Translations under genes and position numbers: made by a program
Shown here: positions 1 to 10,029 of the stretch, piece after piece
How positions within the stretch are numbered: position 1 is the first letter of the stretch
Layout of the letters: the number at the start of each line of letters is the position of its first letter
The notes under the pieces: model-generated
What the model was told of the DNA's origin: nothing
The model's database searches: none
The model's input: the letters and a program-made list of their open reading frames with translations, nothing else
Assembly: GCA_903863255.1 (NCBI GenBank)
Contig: CAIPBJ010000034.1
Coordinates: forward strand, 61,087 to 125,086
Reading direction: 5' to 3'
Length of the DNA: 64,000 nt
Source of the DNA: an uncultured Methylophilaceae bacterium
Lineage (GTDB): Bacteria; Pseudomonadota; Gammaproteobacteria; Burkholderiales; Methylophilaceae

Positions 1-82
1 GAAAGTTTTTATAGTCCTAATCTAAAAAACCAATAAAATTAAATGGGTTAAGATTATTTAAATTCAAAATGGAACTGATTAA

Positions 83-1084
83 TTGACAACAATTAATACA
101 CAGGAAATATTATCCAGACTTATAGAACTGACTAGTCAGCGTGATAGCAATACACTAGAGATATCCCTCGCCCAAACCTTGTTCGATCTTGTCGCTCCAG
201 GTGCAGTTGTCATATACCGATCGATCAATCTTGATAACACGGATTTCAGCTCTACGTTATTAAATGGCGATATTTCGAGAGATCAGATCACCGATGATCT
301 GAAACATGCACTTTCGACCTGCATGCAATCGGGGGAGCCTCATTCCTTCAGAAACAAAGCTGAGAAATACGAATCTGTCCTCTTGTATCCGATTAAAGGA
401 GGAAAAAATCAGACCATTGCGGTGATGGCTATACTCGAGCCAGATGATGGTGTGGATTTTCATTCCATTACGGAAAAATTATTAAAAATTTACCAAAACT
501 TCGTTGCGCTTATTCATGAGAATGAGAGAGATACCCTTACAGGTTTATTAAACAGAAAAACTTTTGAAATTAAAATCAATAAGATACTTTCCTCACTTCA
601 TTCAGTCGATCGAGAAAGTGAAAATGAAAATCAGTCATTCCATTATTTGGCAATATTTGATATCGATCATTTTAAGAAGGTCAACGATCAGTTCGGTCAT
701 TTGATAGGCGATGAGGTCCTTTTGTTATTTTCTCAGTTGATGACAAACAATTTTAGAAGTCAGGATTATCTTTTTAGGTTTGGTGGTGAGGAGTTTGTTG
801 GGTTGTTTGAATGTCCAAATGACGAGGATATTTTTCTAGTATTGGATCGGTTCAGAGAGAAAGTATCGAATTACACATTTCCTCAAGTTGGACAAGTTAC
901 CATCAGTGCAGGCTATACCAAGTTAACGGATAATGATGTATCGGCAAATTTGATCGATCGTGCAGATGTTGCGCTTTATTATGCAAAGAATCACGGAAGA
1001 AACCTTGTAATTGGTCATGAGAAACTCATCGAGTCAGGCGAATTGGAAGAAAAGAAAAACATCGGAGAGATTGAGTTCTTTTAA
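83..1084 (+). CDS. GAF-like/GGDEF diguanylate cyclase
   Basis: Predicted cytoplasmic enzyme making cyclic di-GMP from two GTP. The 333-residue protein has an N-terminal GAF-like region (about residues 5-145) and a C-terminal GGDEF domain (about 150-320). The catalytic signature is GGEEF, in RFGGEEFVG. An RxxD inhibitory site (RSQD) lies five residues upstream, so product feedback inhibition is expected. I see no membrane segment or signal peptide. The chosen start is TTG at 83 with a weak GGA about 10 nt upstream; the left edge of the window leaves little upstream context. No partner gene is adjacent, so the signal sensed by the GAF-like part is unknown. The enzymatic call is secure, the specific role is not. 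Confidence 0.88.
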   Translation: MTTINTQEILSRLIELTSQRDSNTLEISLAQTLFDLVAPGAVVIYRSINLDNTDFSSTLLNGDISRDQITDDLKHALSTCMQSGEPHSFRNKAEKYESVLLYPIKGGKNQTIAVMAILEPDDGVDFHSITEKLLKIYQNFVALIHENERDTLTGLLNRKTFEIKINKILSSLHSVDRESENENQSFHYLAIFDIDHFKKVNDQFGHLIGDEVLLLFSQLMTNNFRSQDYLFRFGGEEFVGLFECPNDEDIFLVLDRFREKVSNYTFPQVGQVTISAGYTKLTDNDVSANLIDRADVALYYAKNHGRNLVIGHEKLIESGELEEKKNIGEIEFF

Positions 1085-1263
1085 TTTGGGTTAGTCTCCA
1101 ATCCAGATTTGGCTCCCCAATCCATCAAATGGATCGTGTTCACTTGCTTGTCAAGCTGATCTGTTTTTCCGTCCCTGGCTTTAATGCTCCGATAAGTCTT
1201 GAATTGCTGATCTCGAATGTTTATCACGCAGGCTATGTCAATTAGAGGTTTTTTGATGAAATT
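1081..1263 (-). other. Stop-free stretch, possible small gene or gene remnant
   Basis: Reading the minus strand, a frame runs without a stop from an in-frame TAG just above 1263 down to TAA at 1081-1083, about 60 codons. It has no ATG early; a GTG at 1225-1227 would give 48 residues. The peptide is mixed and hydrophilic (for example RDQQFKTYRSIKARDGK), with no hydrophobic segment. It ends exactly at the stop of the convergent diguanylate cyclase gene. I recognise no family and see no convincing ribosome binding site. It could be a decayed 3' end of an older gene or chance. Confidence 0.25.
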
Positions 1264-1480
1264 CTAGAAATCTTACTTATTGATTAAGTTCTGGTATTGC
1301 TCAAATCCCCCAACTAAGCAATAATTCAAATCTAAATACTCGTAACGGGTAAGATGTTTTAAGAATGCATTTTCAAGATTTACTCAGTTATTTTTAGGCA
1401 TTCAGAATAATTTATTGAGATCCTTCTTACAGATTTTGTAAGAATGCGACATATCGTTTTTATAGACAGGGAGAATTGAA
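1085..1480. other. 396-bp intergenic region upstream of tkt
   Basis: No recognised gene. The left half carries the minus-strand stop-free stretch described separately. The right half is AT-rich and holds a perfect inverted repeat at 1424-1444 and a repeated 9-mer (TAAGAATGC at 1360-1368 and 1439-1447). The tkt ribosome binding site is GGGAGA at 1469-1474. This looks like the tkt promoter/operator region, although I cannot place a consensus -35/-10 pair with confidence. Confidence 0.5.
1424..1444. promoter_or_regulatory. Perfect inverted repeat upstream of tkt, candidate operator
   Basis: Arms TTCTTACA (1424-1431) and TGTAAGAA (1437-1444) are perfectly complementary around a 5-bp centre. The 21-bp palindrome ends 36 bp before the tkt start codon. 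There is no following T-run, so it is not a terminator. It has the size and symmetry expected of a dimeric transcription factor site. Part of the right arm is also contained in a 9-mer that is repeated at 1360-1368. The regulator is unknown. Confidence 0.45.
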
Positions 1481-3469
1481 ATGGCAACTCGTACAGACTT
1501 ATGCAATGCCATCCGTGCGTTAGCAATGGATGCAGTGCAAAAGGCAAACTCTGGCCACCCAGGTGCACCTATGGGGATGGCTGAAATAGCAGAAGTGGTT
1601 TGGAATCATCATCTACGCCATAATCCAAAGAATCCTCAATGGGCCGATCGTGACCGTTTCATTCTCTCGAATGGCCACGGATCTATGTTGATTTACGCTT
1701 TGCTTCATTTGACCGGCTATGATTTACCCATGGATGAACTGAAGACATTCCGTCAGCTTCATTCAAAATGTGCGGGACATCCTGAATATGGTTATGCCCC
1801 AGGCGTTGAAACAACAACGGGACCATTGGGTCAAGGTATTACGAATGCAGTTGGCTTCGCCATGGCTGAAAAACTGCTGGCAGACCAATTTAACAAGCCT
1901 GGACACAATATAGTCGATCACTATACTTACTGCTTCTTAGGTGACGGCTGCATGATGGAAGGCGTATCTCATGAAGCCTGCGCTTTAGCAGGGACTTGGG
2001 GCTTAGGCAAGTTGATTGCTTTCTGGGATGATAACGGCATCTCTATTGATGGTCACATTGAAGGTTGGTATACAGACGATACCGCTAAACGCTTTGAAGC
2101 ATACGGATGGCATGTTATTGCAAATGTAGATGGTCATGATTCCGAGGCTGTCAATGCAGCCGTTGAAGCGGCAAAGAAAGTAACTGACAAGCCTACTTTG
2201 ATCTGCTGCAAAACAATTATCGGAAAAGGATCGCCAAACAAGGCAGGCAGTCACGACTGTCACGGTTCTGCGTTAGGGGAGGCTGAGGTTGCAGTAACCC
2301 GTGCGGCCATTGGATGGAATCATCCACCTTTTGAGATTCCTGCAGATGTCTATGCTGGATGGGATTGTAAAGAAAAAGGTGATAAATTAGAGAGTGAATG
2401 GAACGCAAAATTCGAAGCCTATGCCAAGGCCTTTCCTGAAGAAGCCTCAGAATTCAAGCGTCGCATGGCAGGTGACCTTCCTAAGAACTGGAAGGAGGCT
2501 ACGAATGCATTGATCGCAGCTACAAATGAAAAAGCTGAAGGGATTGCGACACGCAAAGCTTCGCAAAATGCAATTTCAGCCTTAGCGATTGTACTCCCTG
2601 AGTTCTTGGGCGGATCGGCCGACTTGACGGGTTCAAATCTTACAAGCTGCAGCAGTTTCACTCATGTGGATGCTAAGAAACCTGGCAACTACATATCCTA
2701 TGGCGTTCGAGAGTTCGGGATGTTCGCAATAATGAACGGTATGGCACTTCATGGAGGACTGTTGCCGTTCGGAGGCACTTTCCATATGTTCTCTGATTAC
2801 GCAAAAAGTGCTTTGCGCATGGCTGCATTGATGAAGCAGCGTACTATTGCTGTGTTGACGCACGATTCTATTGGTCAGGGTGAAGATGGCCCGACGCATC
2901 AGCCAGTTGAAAATACGGCAGGTCTGCGCTACATACCGCGCATGGATGTTTGGCGTCCAGGCAGTTCTACGGAGACAGCTGTTGCCTGGGTGTCGGCCGT
3001 TGAACGTAAAGACGGTCCTTCGAGCTTGGTATTAAGCCGCCAGAATGTTGCAGGTATCAAACATGATCCTTCACAGTTCGATCTGATTAAAAAGGGAGGT
3101 TATGTATTCTCTGACGTAGCGGGTAAGGCTGACGTTATCATCATTGCGAATGGTTCAGAGTTGGATCTTGCGGTTAAAGCAGCTTCCGAGCTCAATGCTG
3201 CTGGAACCAAGGTAAGAGTGGTTTCCATGCCGTCTACTAATGTATTTGACCGTCAGGACGCGGCTTACAGAGACAGTGTGCTGACTCCTGGTGTCAAGCG
3301 TGTTGCCGTTGAAGCAGCACATCCTGATTTCTGGCGTAAATACGTAGGACTTGAGGGCGCGGTAGTTGGCATTGATACATTTGGCGAGTCTGCTCCTGGC
3401 GGAGTGCTGATGAAGCATTTCGGATTCACAGTTGATAATGTTGTTAAAACTGTGAAATCAGTTCTCTAA
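1481..3469 (+). CDS. tkt: Transketolase
   Basis: Transfers two-carbon ketol units between sugar phosphates using thiamine diphosphate, in the pentose phosphate pathway and, if present, the Calvin cycle. The 662-residue length is normal for the family. Visible signatures are the N-terminal [14 protein letters not shown] block, the ThDP-binding [13 protein letters not shown] segment, and the pyrimidine domain with the [15 protein letters not shown] motif. The C-terminal domain is complete. The start ATG has a good GGGAGA ribosome binding site. It heads a tkt-gap-pgk-pyk run typical of betaproteobacteria, but a terminator-like hairpin separates it from gap. A palindrome lies in its upstream region. 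Confidence 0.98.
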   Translation: MATRTDLCNAIRALAMDAVQKANSGHPGAPMGMAEIAEVVWNHHLRHNPKNPQWADRDRFILSNGHGSMLIYALLHLTGYDLPMDELKTFRQLHSKCAGHPEYGYAPGVETTTGPLGQGITNAVGFAMAEKLLADQFNKPGHNIVDHYTYCFLGDGCMMEGVSHEACALAGTWGLGKLIAFWDDNGISIDGHIEGWYTDDTAKRFEAYGWHVIANVDGHDSEAVNAAVEAAKKVTDKPTLICCKTIIGKGSPNKAGSHDCHGSALGEAEVAVTRAAIGWNHPPFEIPADVYAGWDCKEKGDKLESEWNAKFEAYAKAFPEEASEFKRRMAGDLPKNWKEATNALIAATNEKAEGIATRKASQNAISALAIVLPEFLGGSADLTGSNLTSCSSFTHVDAKKPGNYISYGVREFGMFAIMNGMALHGGLLPFGGTFHMFSDYAKSALRMAALMKQRTIAVLTHDSIGQGEDGPTHQPVENTAGLRYIPRMDVWRPGSSTETAVAWVSAVERKDGPSSLVLSRQNVAGIKHDPSQFDLIKKGGYVFSDVAGKADVIIIANGSELDLAVKAASELNAAGTKVRVVSMPSTNVFDRQDAAYRDSVLTPGVKRVAVEAAHPDFWRKYVGLEGAVVGIDTFGESAPGGVLMKHFGFTVDNVVKTVKSVL

Positions 3470-3497
3470 GAAAAACTTTCCGGTGGTTGCATGAAAT

Positions 3498-3530
3498 AAA
3501 AAGAGTCTCAACATGAGGCTCTTTTTATTT
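3498..3530 (+). terminator. Rho-independent terminator after tkt
   Basis: A-rich 5' arm AAAAAGAGTCTC pairs with GAGGCTCTTTTT across a short AACAT loop, with one wobble pair, and ends in a T-rich tail. It lies about 30 nt beyond the tkt stop, so gap probably has its own promoter. Confidence 0.8.
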
Positions 3531-3554
3531 GTCTATTAGATTTACTTAACTTAG

Positions 3555-3573
3555 CATTAAAAATATTTTAATG
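3555..3573. promoter_or_regulatory. AT-rich inverted repeat upstream of gap
   Basis: Perfect arms CATTAAAA and TTTTAATG surround a 3-bp centre. The same region repeats the 11-mer TTAGCATTAAA at 3551-3561 and 3604-3614. It lies about 80 bp before gap and may be a regulatory site. AT-rich palindromes also arise by chance, so confidence is low. Confidence 0.3.
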
Positions 3574-3653
3574 GTTTATAAAAAAGCAGGATGATATGTT
3601 GTGTTAGCATTAAATTTGCTTACATATGGTAATTAACATTATAGGAAAAATAA

Positions 3654-4652
<999 letters not shown>

Positions 4653-4661
4653 GGATCTCCA

Positions 4662-5849
4662 ATGACTATCTTAAAAATGACCGATTTAGATTTAAAAGGT
4701 AAGCGGGTATTCATTAGATGCGATTTAAACGTTCCAGTTGCCGAGGGCAAGGTTACTTCTGACGCGCGGATTGTGGCTTCTATCCCCACGATTGAATTTG
4801 CTATGAATGCAGGTGCCAAGGTTATGGTGACTTCTCATTTGGGTCGCCCTGAGGAAGGAATCTATTCAGAGGAAAACTCTTTGTATCCTGTGGGTCAGGT
4901 CCTTTCTGCGAAATTAGGTAAACCGGTTCGTTTAGTCAAGGATTGGATTGATGGGGACTTTGATCTATCCGACGGTGAATTGGTGTTGTTGGAAAATTGC
5001 CGTTTTAACAAAGGCGAGAAAAAGAATCTAGATGAAACCTCACAGAAATATGCCAAGTTATGCGATGTATTCGTTATGGATGCATTTGGAACGGCGCACC
5101 GGGCTGAGGCATCAACTTACGGGATTGCAAAATTTGCACCAATCGCGTGTGCAGGCATTCTATTGACAGAGGAACTGGAAGCGTTGACCCATGCATTGTT
5201 GAATCCGGCTCGCCCAATGGTTGCAATAGTTGGGGGATCCAAAGTTTCAACCAAGTTAACAGTATTAGAAAGCCTATCAGAAAAAGTTGATCAGCTTGTT
5301 GTTGGTGGAGGGATTGCCAATACGTTCCTCAAGGCTACTGGACACGAAATAGGGCATTCGCTCTGTGAGGATGATTTAATCCCAGTCGCCAAAAATTTGA
5401 TTGAGAAAATGTCAAAGCGTGGAGCGGCGGTGCCGATTCCAGTTGATTTGGTGGTAGGTAAGCATTTTGCTTCTGACGAGCCAGCAATTCAAAGGCATAC
5501 GGATGACGTTGAGTTTGATGACATGATTTTCGATATTGGTCCGAAATCGGCTGAGATACTGGAAGAGATTATCATGAAGGCAGGCACGGTCGTTTGGAAT
5601 GGACCATTGGGAGTTTTCGAATTTGATCAATTTGGTACCGGCACCCGAACAATTGCCATGGCAATCGCACAAACAAAAGCGTTTACGCTCGCAGGTGGTG
5701 GAGACACCATTGCAGCCATACAGAAATATGGGATCTATGACCAAGTCTCATACATCTCGACGGCTGGGGGTGCCTTCCTGGAGTTCTTGGAAGGCAAGAA
5801 ACTACCGGCAGTGGATATTTTGGAACAACGTGCGAATCAAACAAGCTAA
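4662..5849 (+). CDS. pgk: Phosphoglycerate kinase
   Basis: Transfers phosphate between 1,3-bisphosphoglycerate and ADP. The 395-residue length is normal. The N-terminal domain shows RCDLNVPV and SHLGRP, and the nucleotide domain shows [13 protein letters not shown] and the C-terminal GGGDTIAA loop. The ATG is preceded by AAGGATCTCC. It sits 9 bp behind gap and is followed by a strong terminator before pyk. Neighbour order matches the usual betaproteobacterial carbon cluster. Confidence 0.98.
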   Translation: MTILKMTDLDLKGKRVFIRCDLNVPVAEGKVTSDARIVASIPTIEFAMNAGAKVMVTSHLGRPEEGIYSEENSLYPVGQVLSAKLGKPVRLVKDWIDGDFDLSDGELVLLENCRFNKGEKKNLDETSQKYAKLCDVFVMDAFGTAHRAEASTYGIAKFAPIACAGILLTEELEALTHALLNPARPMVAIVGGSKVSTKLTVLESLSEKVDQLVVGGGIANTFLKATGHEIGHSLCEDDLIPVAKNLIEKMSKRGAAVPIPVDLVVGKHFASDEPAIQRHTDDVEFDDMIFDIGPKSAEILEEIIMKAGTVVWNGPLGVFEFDQFGTGTRTIAMAIAQTKAFTLAGGGDTIAAIQKYGIYDQVSYISTAGGAFLEFLEGKKLPAVDILEQRANQTS

Positions 5850-5880
5850 GTTCTTTGTTATTGCCATTGATTCGTATCAC

Positions 5881-5912
5881 AGGGGCTTTAGGTAGCCCCT
5901 TTTTTTATTTTT
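5881..5912 (+). terminator. Rho-independent terminator between pgk and pyk
   Basis: Perfect stem AGGGGCT/AGCCCCT with loop TTAGGT is followed by a long T-rich tail. It lies inside the short pgk-pyk gap, ending about 12 nt before the pyk start. Pyk transcription must therefore depend on read-through or on a promoter inside pgk. Confidence 0.9.
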
Positions 5913-5924
5913 CTTGGAGCAATC

Positions 5925-7364
5925 TTGAGTATACGGAAAACCAAAATAGTGGCAACTCTAGGCCCGTCTACAACTAGCCAGGAGATGCTTGCTCGTCTAA
6001 TAGAAGCGGGTGTCGACGTTGTGAGGTTAAACTTTTCTCATGGTACTGCCCAAGAGCACATTCAACGGGCGAAGATGATACGCAGCATATCAATCGCCCG
6101 TCATAAGTCTATTGGCATTTTATGTGACCTTCAGGGACCCAAAATCAGAATAGGCAAATTTGAAAATGGAAGCGTTACTCTGAATCAGGGAGACAAGTTT
6201 ATATTGGATGCAGGTTGTGCTTTAGGAAATCAGGAGCGGGTTGGTTTGGATTATAGGACATTGCCTCAGGAAGTAGGCAAGGAAACCGTCTTGCTTCTTG
6301 ATGATGGTCGGATTGTGATGAAAGTGGATTCAATCAGGAAACAACAGATTTTCTGCACGGTCACGACAGGTGGTGTTTTGTCTAACAATAAGGGGATAAA
6401 TCGACTAGGTGGCGGATTGGCAGCTGAAGCCCTAACTGAAAAAGATCGGGAAGATATCAAGACTGCCGTGCAACTGGGTGCTGATTATGTTGCCATTTCA
6501 TTTCCTCGGTCAGCAAAGGATGTTGAATTGGCCCGTGAGCTTGTCATGGCTAGCGGAGGCCACGCTAGTATTGTTGCTAAAATTGAAAGAGCTGAAGCGA
6601 TTCCCGTGCTTAAAGAAATCATTGAAGCTGCTGATGTGATTATGGTTGCCAGAGGGGATCTTGGAGTCGAAGTGGGCGATGCTGTTGTTCCAGGGCTTCA
6701 GAAGAAAATGATACGTATGGCAAGAACCATGAACAAAGTCGTGATTACTGCCACCCAAATGATGGAGTCGATGATCAACAATCCCATTCCTACCCGAGCT
6801 GAGGTTTCAGATGTCGCTAACGCCGTTATTGATGGAACAGACGCGGTAATGCTGTCCGCAGAGACTGCTTCAGGTAAATACCCCCTTGAAACTGTGATGG
6901 CGATGCATCGGATATGTTTAGAGGCGGAGAAGGAATACAGTGGGCATTTCCTAAGGCAGAGGGTTGATGATGAGTTTGAGCATATTGATGAATCGATAGC
7001 GATGGCAGCAGTCTACACAGCCAACCATTTGAAAGTGAAGGCGCTTGCTGCAATCACTCAATCAGGTGCTTCGGTCCTTTGGATGTCAAGAGCCGAGACC
7101 AATGTGCCAATCTACGCCTTATCTCCCGAACAGCGCACCAGGAGAAAAGTCACACTGTATCGAGGAGTTTATCCTTGTCGCATGGACGACAAAACAAACG
7201 ATAGAGACCACATACTGGCATATGCAGAAAACGAGCTGCTTCGAAGAGGCGCTGTAAATAAAGGGGATTTGATTTTATTAACAATAGGGGAGCCGATCGG
7301 CTTGGCTGGGAGTACGAACACGCTAAAAATAGTTCGTGTAGGGGAACATACCTATAAAATTTAA
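5925..7364 (+). CDS. pyk: Pyruvate kinase
   Basis: Makes pyruvate and ATP from phosphoenolpyruvate and ADP. The 479-residue protein begins RKTKIVATLGPST. It shows the VVRLNFSHG motif, the active-site lysine region SIVAKIERAEAI, the MVARGDLGVEVG loop and ATQMMESMI. The start is TTG with a TTGGAG ribosome binding site; no ATG alternative fits the conserved N-terminus. A terminator stands directly in front of it. In many betaproteobacteria fba follows; here the next gene is purC. Confidence 0.97.
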   Translation: MSIRKTKIVATLGPSTTSQEMLARLIEAGVDVVRLNFSHGTAQEHIQRAKMIRSISIARHKSIGILCDLQGPKIRIGKFENGSVTLNQGDKFILDAGCALGNQERVGLDYRTLPQEVGKETVLLLDDGRIVMKVDSIRKQQIFCTVTTGGVLSNNKGINRLGGGLAAEALTEKDREDIKTAVQLGADYVAISFPRSAKDVELARELVMASGGHASIVAKIERAEAIPVLKEIIEAADVIMVARGDLGVEVGDAVVPGLQKKMIRMARTMNKVVITATQMMESMINNPIPTRAEVSDVANAVIDGTDAVMLSAETASGKYPLETVMAMHRICLEAEKEYSGHFLRQRVDDEFEHIDESIAMAAVYTANHLKVKALAAITQSGASVLWMSRAETNVPIYALSPEQRTRRKVTLYRGVYPCRMDDKTNDRDHILAYAENELLRRGAVNKGDLILLTIGEPIGLAGSTNTLKIVRVGEHTYKI

Positions 7365-7397
7365 TATACATTTTAGACGCGGGATAACTAGACTGTT

Positions 7398-7426
7398 TTT
7401 TGGCTCGATTTTTTATAAGGTATAAT
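7398..7426 (+). promoter_or_regulatory. Sigma70-type promoter for purC
   Basis: A perfect -10 box TATAAT at 7421-7426 lies 45 bp before the purC start. A poor -35 candidate TTTTGG at 7398-7403 gives a 17-bp spacer. The -10 box is the main evidence. Confidence 0.5.
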
Positions 7427-7470
7427 AGAAAAGAAGCATTTAACGCAATTTGATTTTAGGACTCGCCATT

Positions 7471-8370
7471 TTGTCAAAAACATTAACTGAATCCAGTATA
7501 ACAAGCCTTCCTTTAATACACAGGGGTAAGGTCCGCGATATCTACGATATCGATTCTGAGAAGATGCTATTGATTACAACGGATCGTCTATCAGCTTTCG
7601 ATGTGGTGCTGCCAACCCCTATTCAGGATAAGGGTGCCATTCTAACCAAGATAGCCAATTTCTGGTTTGATAAATTAAAGCATATCGTTCCGAATCACCT
7701 TACAGGGATAGATCCTGAATCAATCATAACAAATGTTTCCGAAAGGGAGCAGCTTGGTGCGCGGGCATTGGTAGTGAAGAAATTGAAACCCCTTCCGATA
7801 GAGGCAATAGTTCGTGGTTATTTGGCAGGTAGTGGATGGAAGGAATATAAGTCAACCGGTAAAGTATGCGGTATCGTCCTTCCTAAGGGATTGCAAGAAG
7901 CGTCCAAACTGCCTGAGCCGATCTTCACACCTTCCAGTAAAGCGGCGGTAGGTGATCATGATGAAAATATTACCCTCGAAAATTGTGAGGCTTTATTAGG
8001 AAAGAAACTGACCGAACAAGTTTCAGAAGTAAGTCTGAGACTCTATGAAGAGGCTTCAAAGTACGCCCTTGAGAGAGGCATCATCATAGCAGATACAAAA
8101 TTCGAATTCGGATTGGATAAAGAAGGTGTTCTGTATTTGATTGATGAAGTTCTTACTCCCGACTCTTCAAGGTTTTGGCCTGCAGATCAATATGCAGTTG
8201 GTAAAACCCCGCCAAGTTTCGACAAGCAGTATGTGCGAGATTGGTTGGAAGGTTCTGGTTGGAACAAGGTTAAACCAGGTCCTTTACTTCCCCCTGATGT
8301 TGCATTGAAAACGAGTGAAAAATATCACGAGGCATATCAACGTCTAACAGGTTCCGAATTGAAAGATTGA
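7471..8370 (+). CDS. purC: Phosphoribosylaminoimidazole-succinocarboxamide synthase (SAICAR synthetase)
   Basis: Joins CAIR and aspartate with ATP in purine synthesis. It shows the SAICAR synthetase opening LIHRGKVRDIYDI, the TTDRLSAFDVVLPTPI motif, the EAIVRGYLAGSGWKEY block and the EVLTPDSSRFWPAD signature. Length is about 299 residues from the TTG at 7471. I prefer this start because AGGA stands 8-9 nt upstream and the encoded N-terminus matches the family; a longer reading from 7450 lacks such support. Other purine genes purE and purK lie 20 kb away in this window. Confidence 0.95.
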   Translation: MSKTLTESSITSLPLIHRGKVRDIYDIDSEKMLLITTDRLSAFDVVLPTPIQDKGAILTKIANFWFDKLKHIVPNHLTGIDPESIITNVSEREQLGARALVVKKLKPLPIEAIVRGYLAGSGWKEYKSTGKVCGIVLPKGLQEASKLPEPIFTPSSKAAVGDHDENITLENCEALLGKKLTEQVSEVSLRLYEEASKYALERGIIIADTKFEFGLDKEGVLYLIDEVLTPDSSRFWPADQYAVGKTPPSFDKQYVRDWLEGSGWNKVKPGPLLPPDVALKTSEKYHEAYQRLTGSELKD

Positions 8371-8484
8371 TTCACGTTTAATGGTCTGGTTATCTTGAAA
8401 TGCCCAAGCCAGCTTCTATAGTACTGATCAAAGTGCATGACGGCATTTTTGTATGCTGTGGTTTTTGAGAACAGAAAGTTTTGA

Positions 8485-9117
8485 ATGAGTAAAATTAAAC
8501 AACTATTAGATGGGTATCGCCGATTTCACGAGAATTATTTTGTCGGCGACCAACCTCTATTTGGTGTATTGAGTCAGAGGCAAACCCCCAGCACGATGGT
8601 GATTGCCTGTTCCGATTCTCGAGTGGATCCTGCAATTGTCATGGATGCCAAACCAGGTGATCTGTTCGTAGTGAGAAATGTTGCTAATTTGGTTCCACCC
8701 TATGAAAAAGGGGGTGGTTACCATGGGGTCAGTGCTGCTCTGGAGTTCGGCGTTTGTGGCCTCAATGTGGAAAATATAATTGTGATGGGTCATCGACAGT
8801 GTGGCGGTATTAAAGCCCTTGCCGAAGGCGTGCCGGAGGGAATCGATGGTGAGTTCATCAAGCCATGGGTCAGTATAGCGCATCGTGCCCATGTGCGGGT
8901 CGTTAAAGAGTATCCTAAGGCCTTGCCGGAAGAGCTTGCGTGCGCCTGCGAGTTGGCTGGCATCGTAGTCTCTTTGGAGAATCTTGCAACATTTCCCTTT
9001 ATTAAGAATCGGCTTGATAAAGGCGAATTGACATTGCATGGGTGGTATTTTGATATTGAAAGTGGGGCCATGTCAGTTTTTAATGCTGAAACCAGGCTTT
9101 TTGAAAAACTTGCATAA
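8485..9117 (+). CDS. Beta-class carbonic anhydrase
   Basis: Interconverts CO2 and bicarbonate with a zinc ion. Zinc ligands are visible as CSDSRVDP (Cys, Asp and Arg of the CxDxR motif) and GHRQCGGI (HxxC). The 210-residue length and the single-domain layout fit the plant-type beta class (Can/CynT group). No signal peptide, so cytoplasmic. It stands alone between purC and ppa. Placement close to tkt, gap and pgk would suit bicarbonate supply or carbon fixation, but that is inference; no RuBisCO gene is in the window. Confidence 0.95.
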   Translation: MSKIKQLLDGYRRFHENYFVGDQPLFGVLSQRQTPSTMVIACSDSRVDPAIVMDAKPGDLFVVRNVANLVPPYEKGGGYHGVSAALEFGVCGLNVENIIVMGHRQCGGIKALAEGVPEGIDGEFIKPWVSIAHRAHVRVVKEYPKALPEELACACELAGIVVSLENLATFPFIKNRLDKGELTLHGWYFDIESGAMSVFNAETRLFEKLA

Positions 9118-9175
9118 TTCTGTAGCAAATCTGTAGTAATTTAACTTTTTTTGTAATCTGATATAAGGAAATATT

Positions 9176-9724
9176 GTGGCTTTAATGAATGTGCCTAGTG
9201 GCAATGACCTTCCAAACGACTTTAATGTCGTTGTTGAAATTCCAATGCAAGGGGATCCTGTTAAATATGAAGTTGATAAAGAGAGCGGGGCTATTTTCGT
9301 CGATCGATTCATGGGAACTGCCATGCAATATCCATGTAATTATGGATACATTCCCCATACCCTATCCGAAGATGGCGATCCTGTCGACGTCCTGGTGATT
9401 ACTCCTGTACCACTTATCCCTGGGGTTGTAGTGCGCTGTCGTCCTTTAGGAATGTTGAAGATGACCGATGAGGCTGGGCCCGATGCCAAGGTGCTGGCAG
9501 TCCCGATAGACAAGGTCTGCGGACTTTACTCGCATTTTAAAACGTATGAAGACGTATCAGCATGGCGCTTAAAGATGATCTCTCACTTTTTTGAGCATTA
9601 TAAGGATCTGGATGTCGGGAAATGGGTAAAAATCGATGGCTGGTTGGGAATCGATGATGCTAAAGAAGAGATCGTGTCAGGTGTGAGGCGGTACGCTGAA
9701 AGTGATGATAAACCGGCTTTCTAA
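9176..9724 (+). CDS. ppa: Inorganic pyrophosphatase, soluble family I
   Basis: Hydrolyses pyrophosphate to two phosphates in the cytoplasm, pulling biosynthetic reactions forward. The 182-residue protein has the family signature DGDPVDVLV with its metal-binding aspartates, and the upstream [11 protein letters not shown] segment. The start is GTG with AAGGAA at about 8 nt spacing. It is followed by a strong terminator and then by the membrane pyrophosphatase gene, so two unrelated PPi-using enzymes sit side by side. Confidence 0.97.
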   Translation: MALMNVPSGNDLPNDFNVVVEIPMQGDPVKYEVDKESGAIFVDRFMGTAMQYPCNYGYIPHTLSEDGDPVDVLVITPVPLIPGVVVRCRPLGMLKMTDEAGPDAKVLAVPIDKVCGLYSHFKTYEDVSAWRLKMISHFFEHYKDLDVGKWVKIDGWLGIDDAKEEIVSGVRRYAESDDKPAF

Positions 9725-10029
9725 ATGAATTCGAGTTGGTTTGTTTCAAAATGCACCTCCATTTAGATCTAAACCAAGTAACTCTAAAAATGCCGCTTTA
9801 AAGCGGCATTTTTTTTGGAACGGATACTGCATTCTTATGTCTTTCGTTATAGCTTGATTTGCGTTAAGCTTCATTCCTAGTCGTTAAAAGTAATTGGTTG
9901 TTAGTTTCATTTTGTTTGCAGTTTGTTCCAAATTGGTTTTTGCATGGCATTTGCTTCAAATGTTGCTGAGTTACAGGTACTGATGGATAACGAAGCCTAA
10001 TCATAAAAACAAAGTATGGGAGAGATCTG
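9725..10029. other. 305-bp spacer between ppa and hppA
   Basis: Contains the ppa terminator (9787-9818) and about 200 bp of AT-rich DNA without an open frame worth reporting. The hppA ribosome binding site GGGAGAGA lies at the end. I could not identify a riboswitch or a clear promoter. Confidence 0.5.
9787..9818 (+). terminator. Rho-independent terminator after ppa
   Basis: Palindrome AATGCCGCTTT/AAAGCGGCATT at 9789-9810 is followed by a run of eight T. The real stem is probably ATGCCGC/GCGGCAT with a TTTAAA loop. Confidence 0.9.

Noticed and set aside
7450..7470. Longer purC N-terminus
   Set aside because: The extra residues are not family-like, and AGGA fits the TTG at 7471.
8557..9039. 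160-codon minus-strand frame opposite the carbonic anhydrase gene
   Set aside because: Lies wholly inside a gene with complete zinc motifs; no ribosome site or recognisable product, so a frame shadow.
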